Below are positions 32,616-43,420 of a DNA stretch of 64,000 bases, one piece after another (positions within the stretch are counted from its first letter, which is position 1; each line of letters opens with the position of its first letter). The stretch is from the NCBI RefSeq assembly GCF_000143415.4, contig NW_003314265.1:3778443-3842442 (forward strand), written 5' to 3'. The stretch comes from Selaginella moellendorffii (taxonomy: Eukaryota; Streptophyta; Lycopodiopsida; Selaginellales; Selaginellaceae). The notes beneath the pieces were generated by a model that saw nothing but the letters and a program-made list of their open reading frames with translations, made no database searches and was not told the origin of the DNA. The translations under genes and the position numbers were made by a program.

Positions 32616-33812
32616 GATGTCTCTGCCCTCTTAAGAAATTCATGAATCCACCTCTTCTTGTTGTCCACTCCTGCAAGGTGCACCATAAAGTCTCCAGTGG
32701 AATAAGTACCTTCACGTCACGATGAAGGAAATATATCAGACGACTCAAAGAACTCCAAAACCGGCTCTTACCTTTCCACACCATTCTCGTCATTACCAGA
32801 AGTCGATACACATTTCTCCAGGTAGGCATCCAGAGGTAAGAGTTGAATAAACACTGCATTCGAGGAACGTGGATGTGCTTTTGCCTTTCCTCCGCGGGCA
32901 TAGACTGAATCAGAAACTTGAGCGCATCATTGTCTCCGCTCTTGGACTCGCCAAACGGTTTGATATGCGATGTCTGGTTCCACCACCGGGTGAGAAAGTC
33001 CCTGCTCCACGCACTGTCACGAATGAAGAACATCCCTGCAAAGAGTGTAAGCGAAAGGACACTACAAATGTAAAAAAAACTCGCCTGCATTGAATCCCGT
33101 CACGTCCTGCGTGATGATAAGATCTGGCCTGTCCTCATACTTGACATCTCCAAGCGTGGAACTCACCACCTCTTCCTAGTCTGCCAGATTAGTGCCTTTG
33201 AGATCTCAAACGAGACTTACCAGCGTCACTGCAAAGTTCGTCACGAGAGAGTCCTGGAAGGAAACTATGAGAAGCCAAAGACGAAAAAATCAATGGAGGA
33301 AGGAGAAAGATGGAGCTTACGGCATCGTTCCAGAAGATCCAGTCGTAGCTCCCCAGATGCTTGCGAACTGCCTTGATCTTGCTCCAGCTCGGGGGCCTCT
33401 CAGCGTCAAGAACGTCACTGGCGTCAATGAAGCCATAGCCATGCATCGCGGCGTATCTCTGCTTGTTGGGAGACACGAGCTGCATCATCCCGTGGAACGA
33501 TCTGTGCGGCACGGTGCTCAGATCGTCGGAGCAGCTCACAATCCCAAAACTCAACTCCTGTCGCGGGCCAATCCCACTGCTGCATTGCCTTCCAAGCCTG
33601 TTGGCATTCAAGAGGAGAAATCTGGCGCACAGAGAGGCCGCGATTGCGGTACCGGCGATGGCGAATAAGAGCGCCAATGCGGTGACGAGGAGGCGGGGGC
33701 CGCGGCGCCGCCTAATCATCCGTGAGACTGACCTCTTGTCCGAATCGCTCTTGAGTGGGGCGAGGGGGGCTAGAGAATCCTCGTGCCGCCGACGAAGGCT
33801 GCGATTTCCCAT
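32573..33812 (-). CDS. GT34 (GMA12/MNN10-like) glycosyltransferase
   Basis: Five exons (33,321-33,812; 33,221-33,253; 33,085-33,175; 32,772-33,035; 32,573-32,709) give 338 residues in phase. It has a short basic cytosolic tail, one membrane anchor (about residues 35-60, 'LLVTALALLFAIAGTAIAAS'), then a lumenal domain with 'FGIVSCSDD', 'KIKAVRKHLGSYDWIFWNDAD' (DxD-type nucleotide-sugar site), 'GFNAGMFFIRDS', 'GDNDAL' and 'GDFMVHLAGVDNKKRW'. This is a Golgi type II galactosyl/xylosyltransferase of the GMA12/MNN10 group. Intron 3 seems to use a GC donor. The reading frame ends inside the mutarotase coding region on the other strand. The sugar donor cannot be told. Confidence 0.88.
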
Positions 33813-34004
33813 AGCTCTGCTTAGAACAGAGAATAGGGCAAAATGAGTTTTAAGGACATAAAGTTCCAAAGATATTTGGCTTATCTTAATATTAAACACA
33901 CTTAATGTAATTGAATAGATTTTTTGGCAAGAAACTCGCTTTATAACAGCCTTGGTGGTTTTGGATATAATCTTGGGAGAGTATAAGCTCATTAGTAGCG
34001 ATCA

Positions 34005-35526
34005 ATGGGTGATAATCGAGGGAGCTCCAAGAAGAGAGTTTTGAGCATCGATGGAGGAGGGGTGAGAGGATTGATCGCAAGCCAGATCCTGGAACACCTC
34101 GAGCAATGCCTACAAGTAAAATTTGGATAAATATTTGTTTCAATTGTTAGGATTGATCATATCAGGATTTGGATGGAGAGCATGCGAGAATAGCAGATTA
34201 TTTCGATATGATCTCTGGGACAAGCACTGGAGGGATAATGTGTTTGATGCTCGCAGTTCCCGACAGCCAAGGAAGACCCCTGTTCACAGCCAAACAGATA
34301 ACTGATTTTTACCTCAAGAACTCGAGTACCATCTTTCCTCAGAGCATGTAAAAATCATGTCTTTTTACTTCTTAGTTCCTCGTGAATTTTTTCGTATGCT
34401 TGCCAGATTTACCGCTGCAAATGGTCTCTTTGGTCCCAAGTATGCAGCCCATCCTATAGAGAGAATACTCAAATCTTATGTTGGAGATTTGAGGATGCGC
34501 GATACACTGGTACCGGTTTTGATTCCAACCTTTGATATCAAACTACAGCAGCCAGTCATATTTACTACTGCAGAGGTAGAAAAGGAATCTAGATTATTTT
34601 CATATGCAATGGTTTTCTAACAAGAACTTAAGAAACCAGGCTATTGCTGATGCTTCCAAGAATGCGTTTCTGAGAGACGTTGCCCGAGGAACATCCGCCG
34701 CTCCAACGTATTTTTCGCCCGTGGAATTCGAGACGACCGAAGGAACACGCTTCAATCTCGTGGATGGAGGCCTCGCCGCAAATAATCCAGTTACATCACC
34801 ACCTTGACCCTGTATCACTAAATCTTTCTAATTCTCAATGTTCCAGGCCTTCCTTGCTATGGTGGAAACTTTCAAAGAATCTCAGGGTGAGGGAAGCATG
34901 ACCCCGCGAACAATATTCCAGGTAATCCATCGTAGTGTTCGATATAAATCAACTTGCAAAGGTATATGGTTTCCAGAGATTTGAGGATTTGCTGGTATTA
35001 TCGCTTGGCTGTGGCAACCAAACTGTGAGTTACAGCGCCAAGGAAGCCGCGGGATGGGGTGCTTTGAGCTGGGTGACGCACCGCAATGGACCGCCAATAA
35101 CGAATATGCTCCTCAACGCGAGCTCGGACATGGTGGACTATGCAATCTCGGCGCTCTTTCAGGTCGGATTGTGCGAGGAAAACTTCTTAAGAATCCAAGT
35201 AAGAGAGATCGTATGCATGAATTGGGAAATGCTTAGTTTATTTCGTGGTCAGACGTCCACTTTGGAGAACGCGACTGGGCAAGTTGACAATTCAAAGCCA
35301 GCCAACCTTGCGGAGCTGGTTAAGATTGGGAGGCAGCTGATCAAGGAGCCGGTCAAGCGGGTCAACTTGCACAATGGCTCTTACGACCTTCGGCCGGGCA
35401 TGGAGACCAACGGGGAGGCCATTCGCAGGTTTGCAAATTTACATTTTTAGGCTGAAAGCTACATGATCAACAAAAACCAGGCTTGCAATCCGGCTGTCTC
35501 AAGAGCGTAACTTAGGGTACAGTTGA
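34005..35526 (+). CDS. Patatin-like phospholipase 1
   Basis: Eight exons (34,005-34,115; 34,166-34,347; 34,407-34,575; 34,640-34,789; 34,847-34,921; 34,977-35,198; 35,253-35,428; 35,481-35,526) join in phase to 376 residues. It has all patatin landmarks: oxyanion-hole 'SIDGGGVRG', nucleophile elbow 'GTSTGG' with the active Ser, and 'DGGLAANNP' with the active Asp. '[13 protein letters not shown]' and a C-terminal 'LSQERN' tail follow. Such enzymes hydrolyse acyl groups of phospho- and galactolipids. If the last intron is retained, a stop at 35,448 removes 10-15 residues. It is in tandem with an equally long paralogue downstream that shares intron positions. No signal peptide, so probably cytosolic. 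Confidence 0.93.
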
Positions 35527-35592
35527 GCTTACCCGTTCGAACGTGGGACGTGTAGGGTACAGTTGAGCTTACCCGTTCGAACGTGGGACGTG
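35513..35592 (+). repeat. Perfect 40-bp tandem duplication
   Basis: The 40-bp unit beginning 'tagggtacagttgagc' and ending 'cgtgggacgtg' occurs twice (35,513-35,552 and 35,553-35,592). The first unit supplies the last codons and stop of the patatin-like gene; the second lies in the 3' UTR. Confidence 0.95.
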
Positions 35593-35964
35593 CAGCCGTG
35601 TCTTACAACTGTTACGATCGGAAAAATTCCTTCCTAATCTCTGCTCCACTCAATTCTAGAATAAGTTAGTTATTTATATAAATCAAAGGACGTACAGAAT
35701 TACGCAAGGCATCCAATTGCGTATGCATTTTGAGGTTTACGAACAGACAGGTGTACACCTTGAGATCAGTATGCCATAAGACGCTTATCCTTAGTGTATT
35801 GACGAGGCAAACGTTGCAGTGTCCCTTTTCAAAAGCACGACTCGCATTTATAAAGAGTACATAACAAATGCGTCACGGATCCTAAATAATATAAGTATGA
35901 TCCATTCCTTGGCACAGCTCCGCCCGTTTACTCTCGGGAGAATCTTCCATCGCACAGGAGTTTC
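35593..35964. other. Intergenic region between patatin-like genes
   Basis: About 370 bp holding the 3' flank of lipase 1 and the promoter of lipase 2. A possible TATA ('tttataaag', near 35,848) lies about 115 bp before the next ATG. Nothing else is recognised. Confidence 0.5.
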
Positions 35965-37449
35965 ATGGAAACAAGCAGGAGAAGGAAGTGTGTCTTGAGC
36001 ATCGATGGCGGTGGAGTGAGGGGTGTTATTCCCGCAACGATTTTAGAGTACCTCGAGGAGTGCTTACAGGTTTCTCTTGGAAAAAAAGCAGAGTCAAAGC
36101 ATCAACTTTCATGTCTCTCTGTGTTTTCTCTTTTTTTCCGAAACAGGAGCTAGATGGTCCTAGCGCCAGGCTCGCGGATTACTTTGACACCATCGCTGGA
36201 GCCAGCACTGGAGGGATCATCGCTGCAATGCTGGGGACTCCCGGCAAAGACAATCGGCCAAGGTTCACGGCGAAAGAGGTCACTGGGTTTTACTTTGCGA
36301 ATGCGCAGAAGATATTCCCGCAGTACTTGTACGTTCTCCTTGTTATTTTGATAGAAAATATTTCGAGCTGACTCTCACTTTGACAGTCTCAAAAGCGCTG
36401 CTGGATTCTTCGGGCCAAAGTACTCCGAGAAGCCTCTGGAGAGTCTCCTACGCGAGTATATTGGCGACTTGAAGATGGGAAACACACTCGCTCCTCTTGT
36501 CATTCCAACCTTCGACACTAAACTCCAGCAGCCTGTGTTATTCGCAACTTCAGAGGTTTTTGTCCTTGCAATTTGTGTCTTCTGATAAAAGACGTTCAAG
36601 ACTTTCAGGCCAAAACAAACGAAACCAAGAATGCGTTTCTACGAGATGTTGTCCGGGGCACCACTGCGGCTCCAACTTATTTGCCTCCAAAATATTTCAA
36701 GATGCCTACAGGACAGGAATTCAACTTGGTTGATGGCGGCCTCGCCGCAAACAATCCAGTAATTTTTCACAGTTTTTTTTCCGTTTGCTCAACTATTTTC
36801 TATCTATGTACAGACTTTTATAGCGATTGTTCAAGCTCTCAAGGATTCACAAGCTCAGGATCCAGGATTAGTAGGCACTAAACTGCTCGAGGTAAATAGA
36901 TTAAACTAATGGAGCTTCTCGTTGTTTATTGTAAACTCTTATCAGAAATTCGAGGACTTGCTGGTGATTTCTCTGGGTTGTGGCAATCAAACCGTGAGCT
37001 ACACGGCCAAGGAGATAGCAACATGGGGGCCTCTTGGCTGGGTGGTTCATCAGAACGGGGCTCCAATCATCAACATTTTCTCTAACGCAAGCTCCGACAT
37101 GGTCGACCACACCATCTCGTCGCTCTTCCGGCTTGGTGTGTGCGAGCAGAACTTCCTTCGGATTCAGGTGATAGAAAAGTCGAGTTTGAAAAGGTTGTGA
37201 ATCTGGCTTTTCTCTTTTTGACAGACTTCTGAGCTCGAGGGCAGCATTAGCGAAGTTGACAACTCGAGCTTGGAGAATTTGAAGAAACTGGTCACGGTTG
37301 GGAAAGGTTTGTTGAAACAGCGAGTGCAAATGGTGAATTTGGAAACTGGTGCCTATGAAATTATTGCCAATAGGACTGAAACTAACCAAGAAGCCATTAA
37401 GAGGATGGCTACCTGGTTATCACAAAATAGAAAGGACAAAATTCCATAA
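35965..37449 (+). CDS. Patatin-like phospholipase 2
   Basis: Seven exons (35,965-36,069; 36,147-36,328; 36,387-36,555; 36,609-36,758; 36,814-36,891; 36,946-37,167; 37,225-37,449) give 376 residues with the same intron phases as its upstream neighbour. Motifs are 'SIDGGGVRG', 'GASTGG' at the nucleophile Ser (Ala instead of the usual Thr) and 'DGGLAANNP' with the catalytic Asp. The last exon is continuous here, whereas the neighbour has an additional short exon. It is a tandem duplicate of lipase 1 but clearly diverged, so the duplication is old. Expected activity is acyl hydrolysis of membrane lipids. Confidence 0.93.
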
Positions 37450-37583
37450 CATTTTCGAACTATTTTTAACAAGACTTTTAATAATTACTAAGAATCTTGT
37501 TTGATTCCGCAAGAAAAACAGTTGATAAGTAGAAACTCTGCACTGTTTGAATACTAACGAACTTACGTAGATGTTTTTCTTTT

Positions 37584-37779
37584 TGGGTTTAAATTTGGGG
37601 GGTTGGGCTTAAGGCGGTAGTGTAAGGCCAAAGCAACACGTCGGGTAGCAAGCTACCGGTGACCATCCTCCCACAAAAAATTAGGTTAATAGCGTTGGGA
37701 CACGTGGCCGCATATCAGCTATTAAACTGATAAGAACAGATACTACACTTGATCTTAACCAAAAGGCCGAGAAAGGTAT
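37584..37779 (-). ncRNA. U2: U2 spliceosomal snRNA
   Basis: Read on the minus strand from 37,779, the RNA begins 'ATACCTTTCTCGGCC' and contains the branch-point-pairing region 'GTGTAGTATCTGTTC'. The stem IIa arms 'TATCAG'/'CTGATA' and an Sm site 'AATTTTTTG' (about 37,675-37,683) follow. The 3' end is set from the usual ~196-nt length and is approximate. Compared with the common plant sequence it has GGTTAAG for GGCTAAG and TTTAATAGCTG for TTTAATATCTG. The first change lies in a near-invariant segment, so this could be a variant or weakly used gene copy. It has its own complete plant snRNA promoter. Confidence 0.93.
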
Positions 37780-37802
37780 GAGTTTTAATTGCCCCCACCC
37801 CT

Positions 37803-37851
37803 CTTTATATACTCTAGCCCGGGCACGACTCTGCGCCTTCGCATGTGGGAT
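37803..37851 (-). promoter_or_regulatory. U2 snRNA promoter: TATA box and upstream sequence element
   Basis: On the minus strand a TATA box ('atataaag', 37,803-37,810) lies about 25-30 bp before the RNA start. An upstream sequence element 'atcccacatgc' (37,841-37,851), close to the plant consensus RTCCCACATCG, lies about 62-72 bp before the start. This spacing is the one used by RNA polymerase II snRNA genes in plants. Confidence 0.85.
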
Positions 37852-37955
37852 AGGCGTGCGCTTACGTGTCTCGCCCTAACAAGGGCACAACTGTCACGTT
37901 TGGGGCAAAAGAAAAGGGTTTTTTAGGGAGGTTTTAGGGTTTCTTCTCTGGAAGG

Positions 37956-38770
37956 ATGGGTGGAAGGGTTACGACCATGAGGCCACTGTGGTGGTTCTTT
38001 AGTGTTGTTTCATGCTTGGTCACTTTGTCCAGCCAGTTGTATTTCTACACCGCCTATTTCACGCTTGCTCCTCCAACATTGATCTGCGCTGATTGCCCTC
38101 GCCCGAGCTGTCGATCCAACCATGGGTATCGCTGGAGCTACCACTACATGGACAACTTCGAGATTGGTGAGCAGTACTCTGCGATTAGATACTGGCGACT
38201 CGCTTGCTTCACTGATGCCCTGTACATCCTGCTTGTGCTCGGCTCTCTTACAGGAGGTAAGCGGTTTACTTTTCTTGCTTTCTTTTGCTCAACAGGAGTT
38301 TTCGCTCAGGTGCCGTTGGAGTTCTTGCCTATTTCCACTATAGGTGGTGCATGCTGATCAGCGTTGCTGTCGGAGCAATCAGTGCCGCACTGAGTCCTCT
38401 GGCACCCACATCTTCGTGGTTCATCGCGTTGCAAGTTTTGTCAGCGATGGGGCATGCTTGTGCGGCGGTGGCATCAGTTTGCAGGCTTGTGGAAGAAGTC
38501 CCAGTGCCTAGCCAGGAGGAGGAGGTTGAAGAAGGTGGGACAAAGTCCTCAGTAGTAAGTTTCATACCAATGGTTGGAGCCCTCTTCATCTCTACCACGC
38601 TGAGCTTTGTAGTCCCAGCGTATAGTTTTTATTCAGATTGGAAGCGGGGAAACATGGTGGTAGCCCTGGCGGATGCTGTTTTGATAGTGGTGCTCACAGT
38701 AGAAATGGTAATACTAGCGGTGATTGATCGACGCAAGAACAAGATGGTCAAAGGCGTCAATTACTGCTAA
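37956..38770 (+). CDS. Unrecognised multi-pass membrane protein
   Basis: Two exons (37,956-38,256 and 38,310-38,770) separated by a 53-nt intron give 253 residues. An ATG seven codons in is an alternative start. By eye there are five to seven hydrophobic segments. Between the first and second lies a Cys-rich loop ('CADCPRPSCRSNHGYRW') followed by aromatic residues, and near residue 180 there is an acidic run ('SQEEEVEEGG'). The C-terminus is basic ('DRRKNKMVKG'). I do not recognise the family. A telo-box 'ttagggttt' at 37,934-37,942 sits just upstream of the start. It lies divergently from the U2 gene, about 175 bp away. Confidence 0.75.
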
Positions 38771-38956
38771 CATATAAGGGGCTCTTATCCTGCATTTGGC
38801 GACATTTCAGTCACTCCACTAGAACCATACAACCATAGAACCAGGAGGAGAGAGGTAGCTCACGTCAAACACTGTAATCTCAATAAAACTTCCAGATTTA
38901 AGAGATATGCTTGGATACTTGTACAATTCACAACAGGGATCTTCCAAGGATATGGC

Positions 38957-40636
38957 ATGAGGGCGAACGCTTTTTGCGGCCACTTGGACAAAATGGTGGA
39001 TGCTATCAACGCACTTGACAAAGTCACCAGTGTCGTCTCCTGGACTGGGCTGATTTTGAGATATGTCGCGAGTGGCCAGCAAATGCTGGCATTGAGATTG
39101 TTTGCTGCTATGCAGGCCGAAGGAGTTGCTCCAGATTCCCGGACTGTCGTTGCTGCTTTGCGGGCTTGCACTGGCTTGGCAGCGAGTCATGGCTATGGCG
39201 CTCTAGAAGCCGGGAAGAAAATCCATCACCAAGTGTCCATAGCTGGATGCGATATGAATCCGTTTGTGGTGAGCACATTAATTGACATGTATGCCAAATG
39301 TGGGAGCCTCATTGACGCTCGAATGGTTTTCGACAAGAGGTTCGCTCGTTACAACGTTGTGGCATGGAACGCAATGATCTTTGGCTACGTGAACAGCCAC
39401 CAGGAAGGAAAAGCACTGGATCTCTTCTCAAACATGGTCAAAGAGAGAGGCTGTGAACCGACAAGTCGGACTTTGGTTGCGGTGCTCAAGGCTTGCTCGG
39501 GCCTAGCGGAGAAGGAGCTTGCCAAGAGAGTGTACGAGGATGGAGATTTGAGGCTTGTTAAGCTCCACTCGCTAGAGACGGGCATGGCGGTTCACTCATA
39601 CGCTCGGAGTGCTGGATTGGACACTGATATCTTTGTTGCCAACTCCTTGGTCGACATGTATGCCAAGTCTGGCAGCCTGGTAAGCTCGGCTGGAGTTTTT
39701 GATGGCATGATCAGTCGCGACGTGATTTCCTGGACTTCAATGGTGCTTGGCTATGCCGACTGTGGTGGCGAGGAGATGGCATTGGAGGCACTGGCACAGA
39801 TGCATCTCGAGGGCTGCAAGCCGAATTCTCTAACTTTCGCGGCCGCGTTCAAGGCATGCAGCAAGCTTGCAGCCAGGGAAACGTGGACGGAAATTCAAGG
39901 CCGGCGTGTGAAACTCGTTGCTCTCGAGAGAGGCATGGCTTTGCATTCTCAATCTCTCAAGCAAGCCAAAGCCTGTGATGAGTTTCTGCTGAGCAGTTTG
40001 GTGGATCTGTATGGAAGGTGTGGGAGCCTTGCTGATGCTCGCCATGTCTTCGGCCAGACGCGGAGTCATCCTGTTCCTCTCACGTCCCTGATGCTGGGCT
40101 ACACCGAGAGTGGCGAGGCAAGAACCGCCTTGGAGCTGTTCGAACAGGAAAGGAAAGCTGTAGATGCTCGGGCATTTGTGGCCGCGTCGAGAGCTTGCAA
40201 AGCTCTAGCAGAGGAAGAAGAGGCCAGGGCCCTGGATGGCAAGAGTGTCAAGGTTGGAGCTCTAGAGACATGCATGGCGATTCATTCAGCGGCTGCAAGG
40301 TATGGAGTTGACTCGAGCACATACCTGACGAGCTGCCTGATCGAAGTATATGCCGGCTGCGGGAGCTTGTTGGATGCTGTAACCATTTTCAACCAGAGGA
40401 AGTTCCAAGACGTTTTCTCGTGGACAGCTTTGATACTTGCGTATGTTGGAAACGGGCAAGGAGGGCCTGCCTTGCAAGCCTTCAAAGTCATGCAAAGGTC
40501 GCCTTGTTTCTCATTCGCGAATGCTCGCTGTTGTGCTGTTGGTCTTGCGGCCTGTGCTGCATCTGGGGATTCAGAGGCTGCCAGGAAACATTGGCACGAG
40601 ATTTACAGGCGTGGTATTGAAAGACTCATAGATTAG
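38957..40636 (+). CDS. Pentatricopeptide repeat (PPR) protein
   Basis: An intronless reading frame of 559 residues made of PPR units, recognised by recurring 'SLVDMYAKSGSL...A..VFD', 'DVISWTSMVLGYADCG' and 'ALEAL..M..EGCKPNSLTF' patterns, which is the P-L-S arrangement. It ends shortly after the last repeat without a clear DYW deaminase tail. Such proteins bind organellar RNA and act in editing, splicing or stability. The open frame continues upstream of 38,957 without an ATG, so the organelle-targeting N-terminus may be missing or encoded by an upstream exon. Lycophytes have very large PPR families; the RNA target is not predictable. Confidence 0.9.
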   Translation: MRANAFCGHLDKMVDAINALDKVTSVVSWTGLILRYVASGQQMLALRLFAAMQAEGVAPDSRTVVAALRACTGLAASHGYGALEAGKKIHHQVSIAGCDMNPFVVSTLIDMYAKCGSLIDARMVFDKRFARYNVVAWNAMIFGYVNSHQEGKALDLFSNMVKERGCEPTSRTLVAVLKACSGLAEKELAKRVYEDGDLRLVKLHSLETGMAVHSYARSAGLDTDIFVANSLVDMYAKSGSLVSSAGVFDGMISRDVISWTSMVLGYADCGGEEMALEALAQMHLEGCKPNSLTFAAAFKACSKLAARETWTEIQGRRVKLVALERGMALHSQSLKQAKACDEFLLSSLVDLYGRCGSLADARHVFGQTRSHPVPLTSLMLGYTESGEARTALELFEQERKAVDARAFVAASRACKALAEEEEARALDGKSVKVGALETCMAIHSAAARYGVDSSTYLTSCLIEVYAGCGSLLDAVTIFNQRKFQDVFSWTALILAYVGNGQGGPALQAFKVMQRSPCFSFANARCCAVGLAACAASGDSEAARKHWHEIYRRGIERLID

Positions 40637-41455
40637 ATTGCATTGATTTATTTCAGCTGCTTATTTCGATCTATAAATATATTATTTCACCGTAGAAATG
40701 ACAACTATATGTTGGGAATGCTCATGTATTTATACTGGATAAAAATTACAATACAATATAATATAGATATATTTATCAATACAAGGAGAGATCTTTGGAG
40801 AAATTATTATGTACTATATATATATAAAACTAAAACTCTATAGACATGTAATTTAACACTATATGATTTACCACAATGTCTATAACTAAATGTTGTGTTA
40901 TTTCCATGAGGGTTGGTATATCCTCCTCCACTTGAATGAGCTTCAAGACTGTTCTGAAAGTTACAATCCCAATCCCAATTGTTATTGCGATATATAAAAA
41001 TTTACAAACACCACTAAACGTATCTGGACTCTATGAGCTTAAGTCTTTCCTGGTTCTTGAAAATGATTAAAAAAATTTGATAATTACAATTATAACTACT
41101 GTGCAATGTCATCATTGAGCATTTCCATTTATAAATTATAAACTCTTTCTCTCACTCTCTGTTTTTTTTATTAGAATATATTCTATCCAAATATATGGTA
41201 AGTATATCCTACCTATTCTTAATTGGGCATAGAATATGCTCTGATTAGATCCTCTTCGAAATTCATTAACTTGCATTAATGCACACCCAGGCTGCGTGGG
41301 TCCTCCAAAGTTGCTATAAACGAGAGGCCCTCCCTGGAAGAATATCTAGCGAGTTGTGGAAGAGAAGGTATGTCGTTCTTGTCACCGCCGCAAGCTTCCA
41401 CTTTTGTGCTGGACGAACTTGTGATCCGCTCGCTCTTGCACCAGATCTCGAAGAA
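40637..41455. other. AT-rich intergenic region
   Basis: About 800 bp, strongly AT-rich to 41,280, with no open frame of known family. The last part (41,280-41,455) reads open in frame with the GST but has no similarity to the family and is probably 5' UTR. Confidence 0.55.
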
Positions 41456-42223
41456 ATGGCGATCAAGATCTATGGCATTCCCATGTCAACTTGCACTGGC
41501 CGGGTCCTCTACACCCTCAAGGAGAAGAGCCTCGATTACGAGCTGGTTCCCGTCAATCTGGCCACCGGAGAGCACAAGCACCCTCAGTTCCTCGCCAAAC
41601 AGGTACATATCTTTCCCAAAATCTCGGAAAACTAATCCTTTCCTCACATTCCCTGTGCGTAGCCCTTCGGACAGATCCCTGTGCTCGAGAACGAAGGCCT
41701 GACCCTCTTCGGTGAGTAACTCGGAAGACATTTCAATCCCTGACGGCCAAAGTTCTTCCCCCAAAATGCAGAATCCCGAGCGATCTCCCGTTACATCTGT
41801 GACTTGTCTCCCAAAGGAGAGCCGCTCTACGGGAAAACCCCCGAGGACCGAGCACTGGTCGAGCAGTGGCTGGAAGTGGAGTCCCAGAACTTCAACCCCC
41901 CAATCTCCACCATCGTCTTCCAGCTGGTCTTCTCCAAGTTCCGCGGCCTCACCCCGGACCAGGAGGTGGTGGAGAGCAACCTCAAGAAGCTCGACTCGGT
42001 GCTGGCCATCTACGAGAGCCATCTCGCCTCCCAGGACTACCTTGCCGGCAGCTTCTTCTCACTGGCCGACCTCTCGCACGTCCCGTATCTCCACTATCTC
42101 ATCAACGTGGCCAAGAAGGGTGACGTCGTCACCTCCAAGAAGAACGTCAGCGCGTGGTGGGAGAAGATCTCGTCGCGACCGGCATGGCAGGAGGTTGTCG
42201 CTGCTGCCGCTGCTGCTCCGTGA
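41456..42223 (+). CDS. Phi-class glutathione S-transferase
   Basis: Three exons (41,456-41,602; 41,663-41,711; 41,772-42,223) give 215 residues, the usual size. The thioredoxin-like N-terminal domain has 'GIPMSTCTGRVL', where the active Ser of phi GSTs sits, followed by 'HKHPQFLAKQPFGQIPVLE' and 'LFESRAISRYI' for glutathione binding. The all-helical C-terminal domain follows and ends in an Ala-rich tail. The intron positions are those of plant phi GSTs. The enzyme conjugates glutathione to electrophiles or reduces peroxides in the cytosol. It converges with the cyclophilin-like gene, with 187 bp between the stops. Confidence 0.94.
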
Positions 42224-42410
42224 TCGTCACGGTTGAAGATCTCCAATAATAAGTGGAGCCGACGACTCCGCGTCTCAATAAGTTTTTGCCGCTGCTAGTG
42301 CGATTCGTTTCCAAGTTAAGACCAAGCTTTGAGTCTCTGTTTCCAATCTTGTCTAGTTTCTCGCTGTCAGATCGTCTTGTCTCGGTTGTCTCGGTATGAG
42401 ATCGTCTTGT

Positions 42411-43420
42411 CTAGTTGTCTCGGCTCGGTTTGAGAGCCAGGGAAAATGTCACTTCTTTCGAGAGTATTCTCATAACAGTTCCGCTCGGGTGGACTTCTTG
42501 ATGCGTGGGAAGGGCCGCGATTCGCTCCAACGCGGAGAAGCCCGAGGCACTAGCTACCTGCGGGATACGGTAGGCATCACAATAGTCGCCATTCGAAGTC
42601 AAGAATTACCTTTCCCCATACGGAAAAGCTGCCATCCCACTCCGGGTGGTCTTCGAGACTGAAGAAAAACTCGCTTGTGCGCTGAAAATCGAAGCTGGTT
42701 AGTAAGGAGACGGAAGTAAAAAGAAAGCCTACCGTGATCAACGACAATGTTCCTTTGGTGTGCTTCCATCTGGACTCAACAGGCAGGTCGACGTCCTGCT
42801 GCTTTCCGCACGAGAATAAACCACCTTGTACAAGCGCATACCTGTTACATGTTTTCGTTTTCGCATCAACAGACCAAAGCAGTGAACTACAAAACAATAC
42901 CCTTTCCGAGGAACTATGCTACCTTGATCATATGTATCACCAGGTGGTTCAGCTCGATAAAAACTACAACCATTGTATGTGCCTTTGGCAACCAGATCCT
43001 GCGGCAAAACTCCAAAACTTAGAAGTGCACTCGGGATATAATCTCCTCTACTTGCCTTGATGAAAGATACTGTCTCAGGAGCAGCTGTGGTTGCAAGCTC
43101 GACCTCGATCTCCTGTTTCTTAAACCAGTTTAATTTTTAAGAGAGCGCAAAATCATACAGACCCCAAATTCGGTGGAGAAAAGCAAGCACTCTGGCCGCT
43201 CAAAGAGAGAAACTGTAACAACAATCAAGAGGGTCAGGCCAGATCTTGACAACCCATCGCTGGACAAACCGTTTTCTCGAAAATTCTGGTTGCTGGCACC
43301 AGTACCAGCAGTAGCTAAAGAAACCTCTGAGTAGCCCACGAACGCTTCATTCCTGGAAACGCATGCTACGACCACGAACCAGACACACAGTAGCAAAAGT
43401 CCAGCTCTGGAAGAACTCAT
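42411..43420 (-). CDS. Secretory cyclophilin-like peptidyl-prolyl isomerase
   Basis: Seven exons (43,270-43,420; 43,163-43,212; 43,056-43,112; 42,901-42,998; 42,733-42,841; 42,610-42,681; 42,411-42,557) join in phase to 227 residues. The N-terminus is a signal peptide or anchor ('RAGLLLLCVWFVVVACVS'). The cyclophilin-like core has 'GEIEVELATTAAPETVSFIK', 'FYRAEPP', 'LVQGGL', 'EFFFSLEDHPEWDGSFSVWGKV' and 'VMRILSKEV'. Several residues of the classical active site are not conserved, and about 14 residues are inserted after 'RAEPP', so catalysis is uncertain. It probably works in the ER or Golgi lumen. Intron 3 appears to use a GC donor ('AAG/GCAAGT'). Confidence 0.85.

Noticed and set aside
35528-35545. 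'gttcgaac' in the 40-bp repeat resembles a tRNA T-arm
   Set aside because: No acceptor stem, anticodon arm or D-arm can be formed around it, and the sequence is a simple tandem duplication.
36901-37389. Antisense open frame across patatin-like gene 2
   Set aside because: It covers exons and introns of a well-supported gene and has no similarity of its own.
42738-43060. Plus-strand frames across the cyclophilin-like gene
   Set aside because: The minus strand has a complete in-phase set of exons with family motifs; the plus-strand frames have none.
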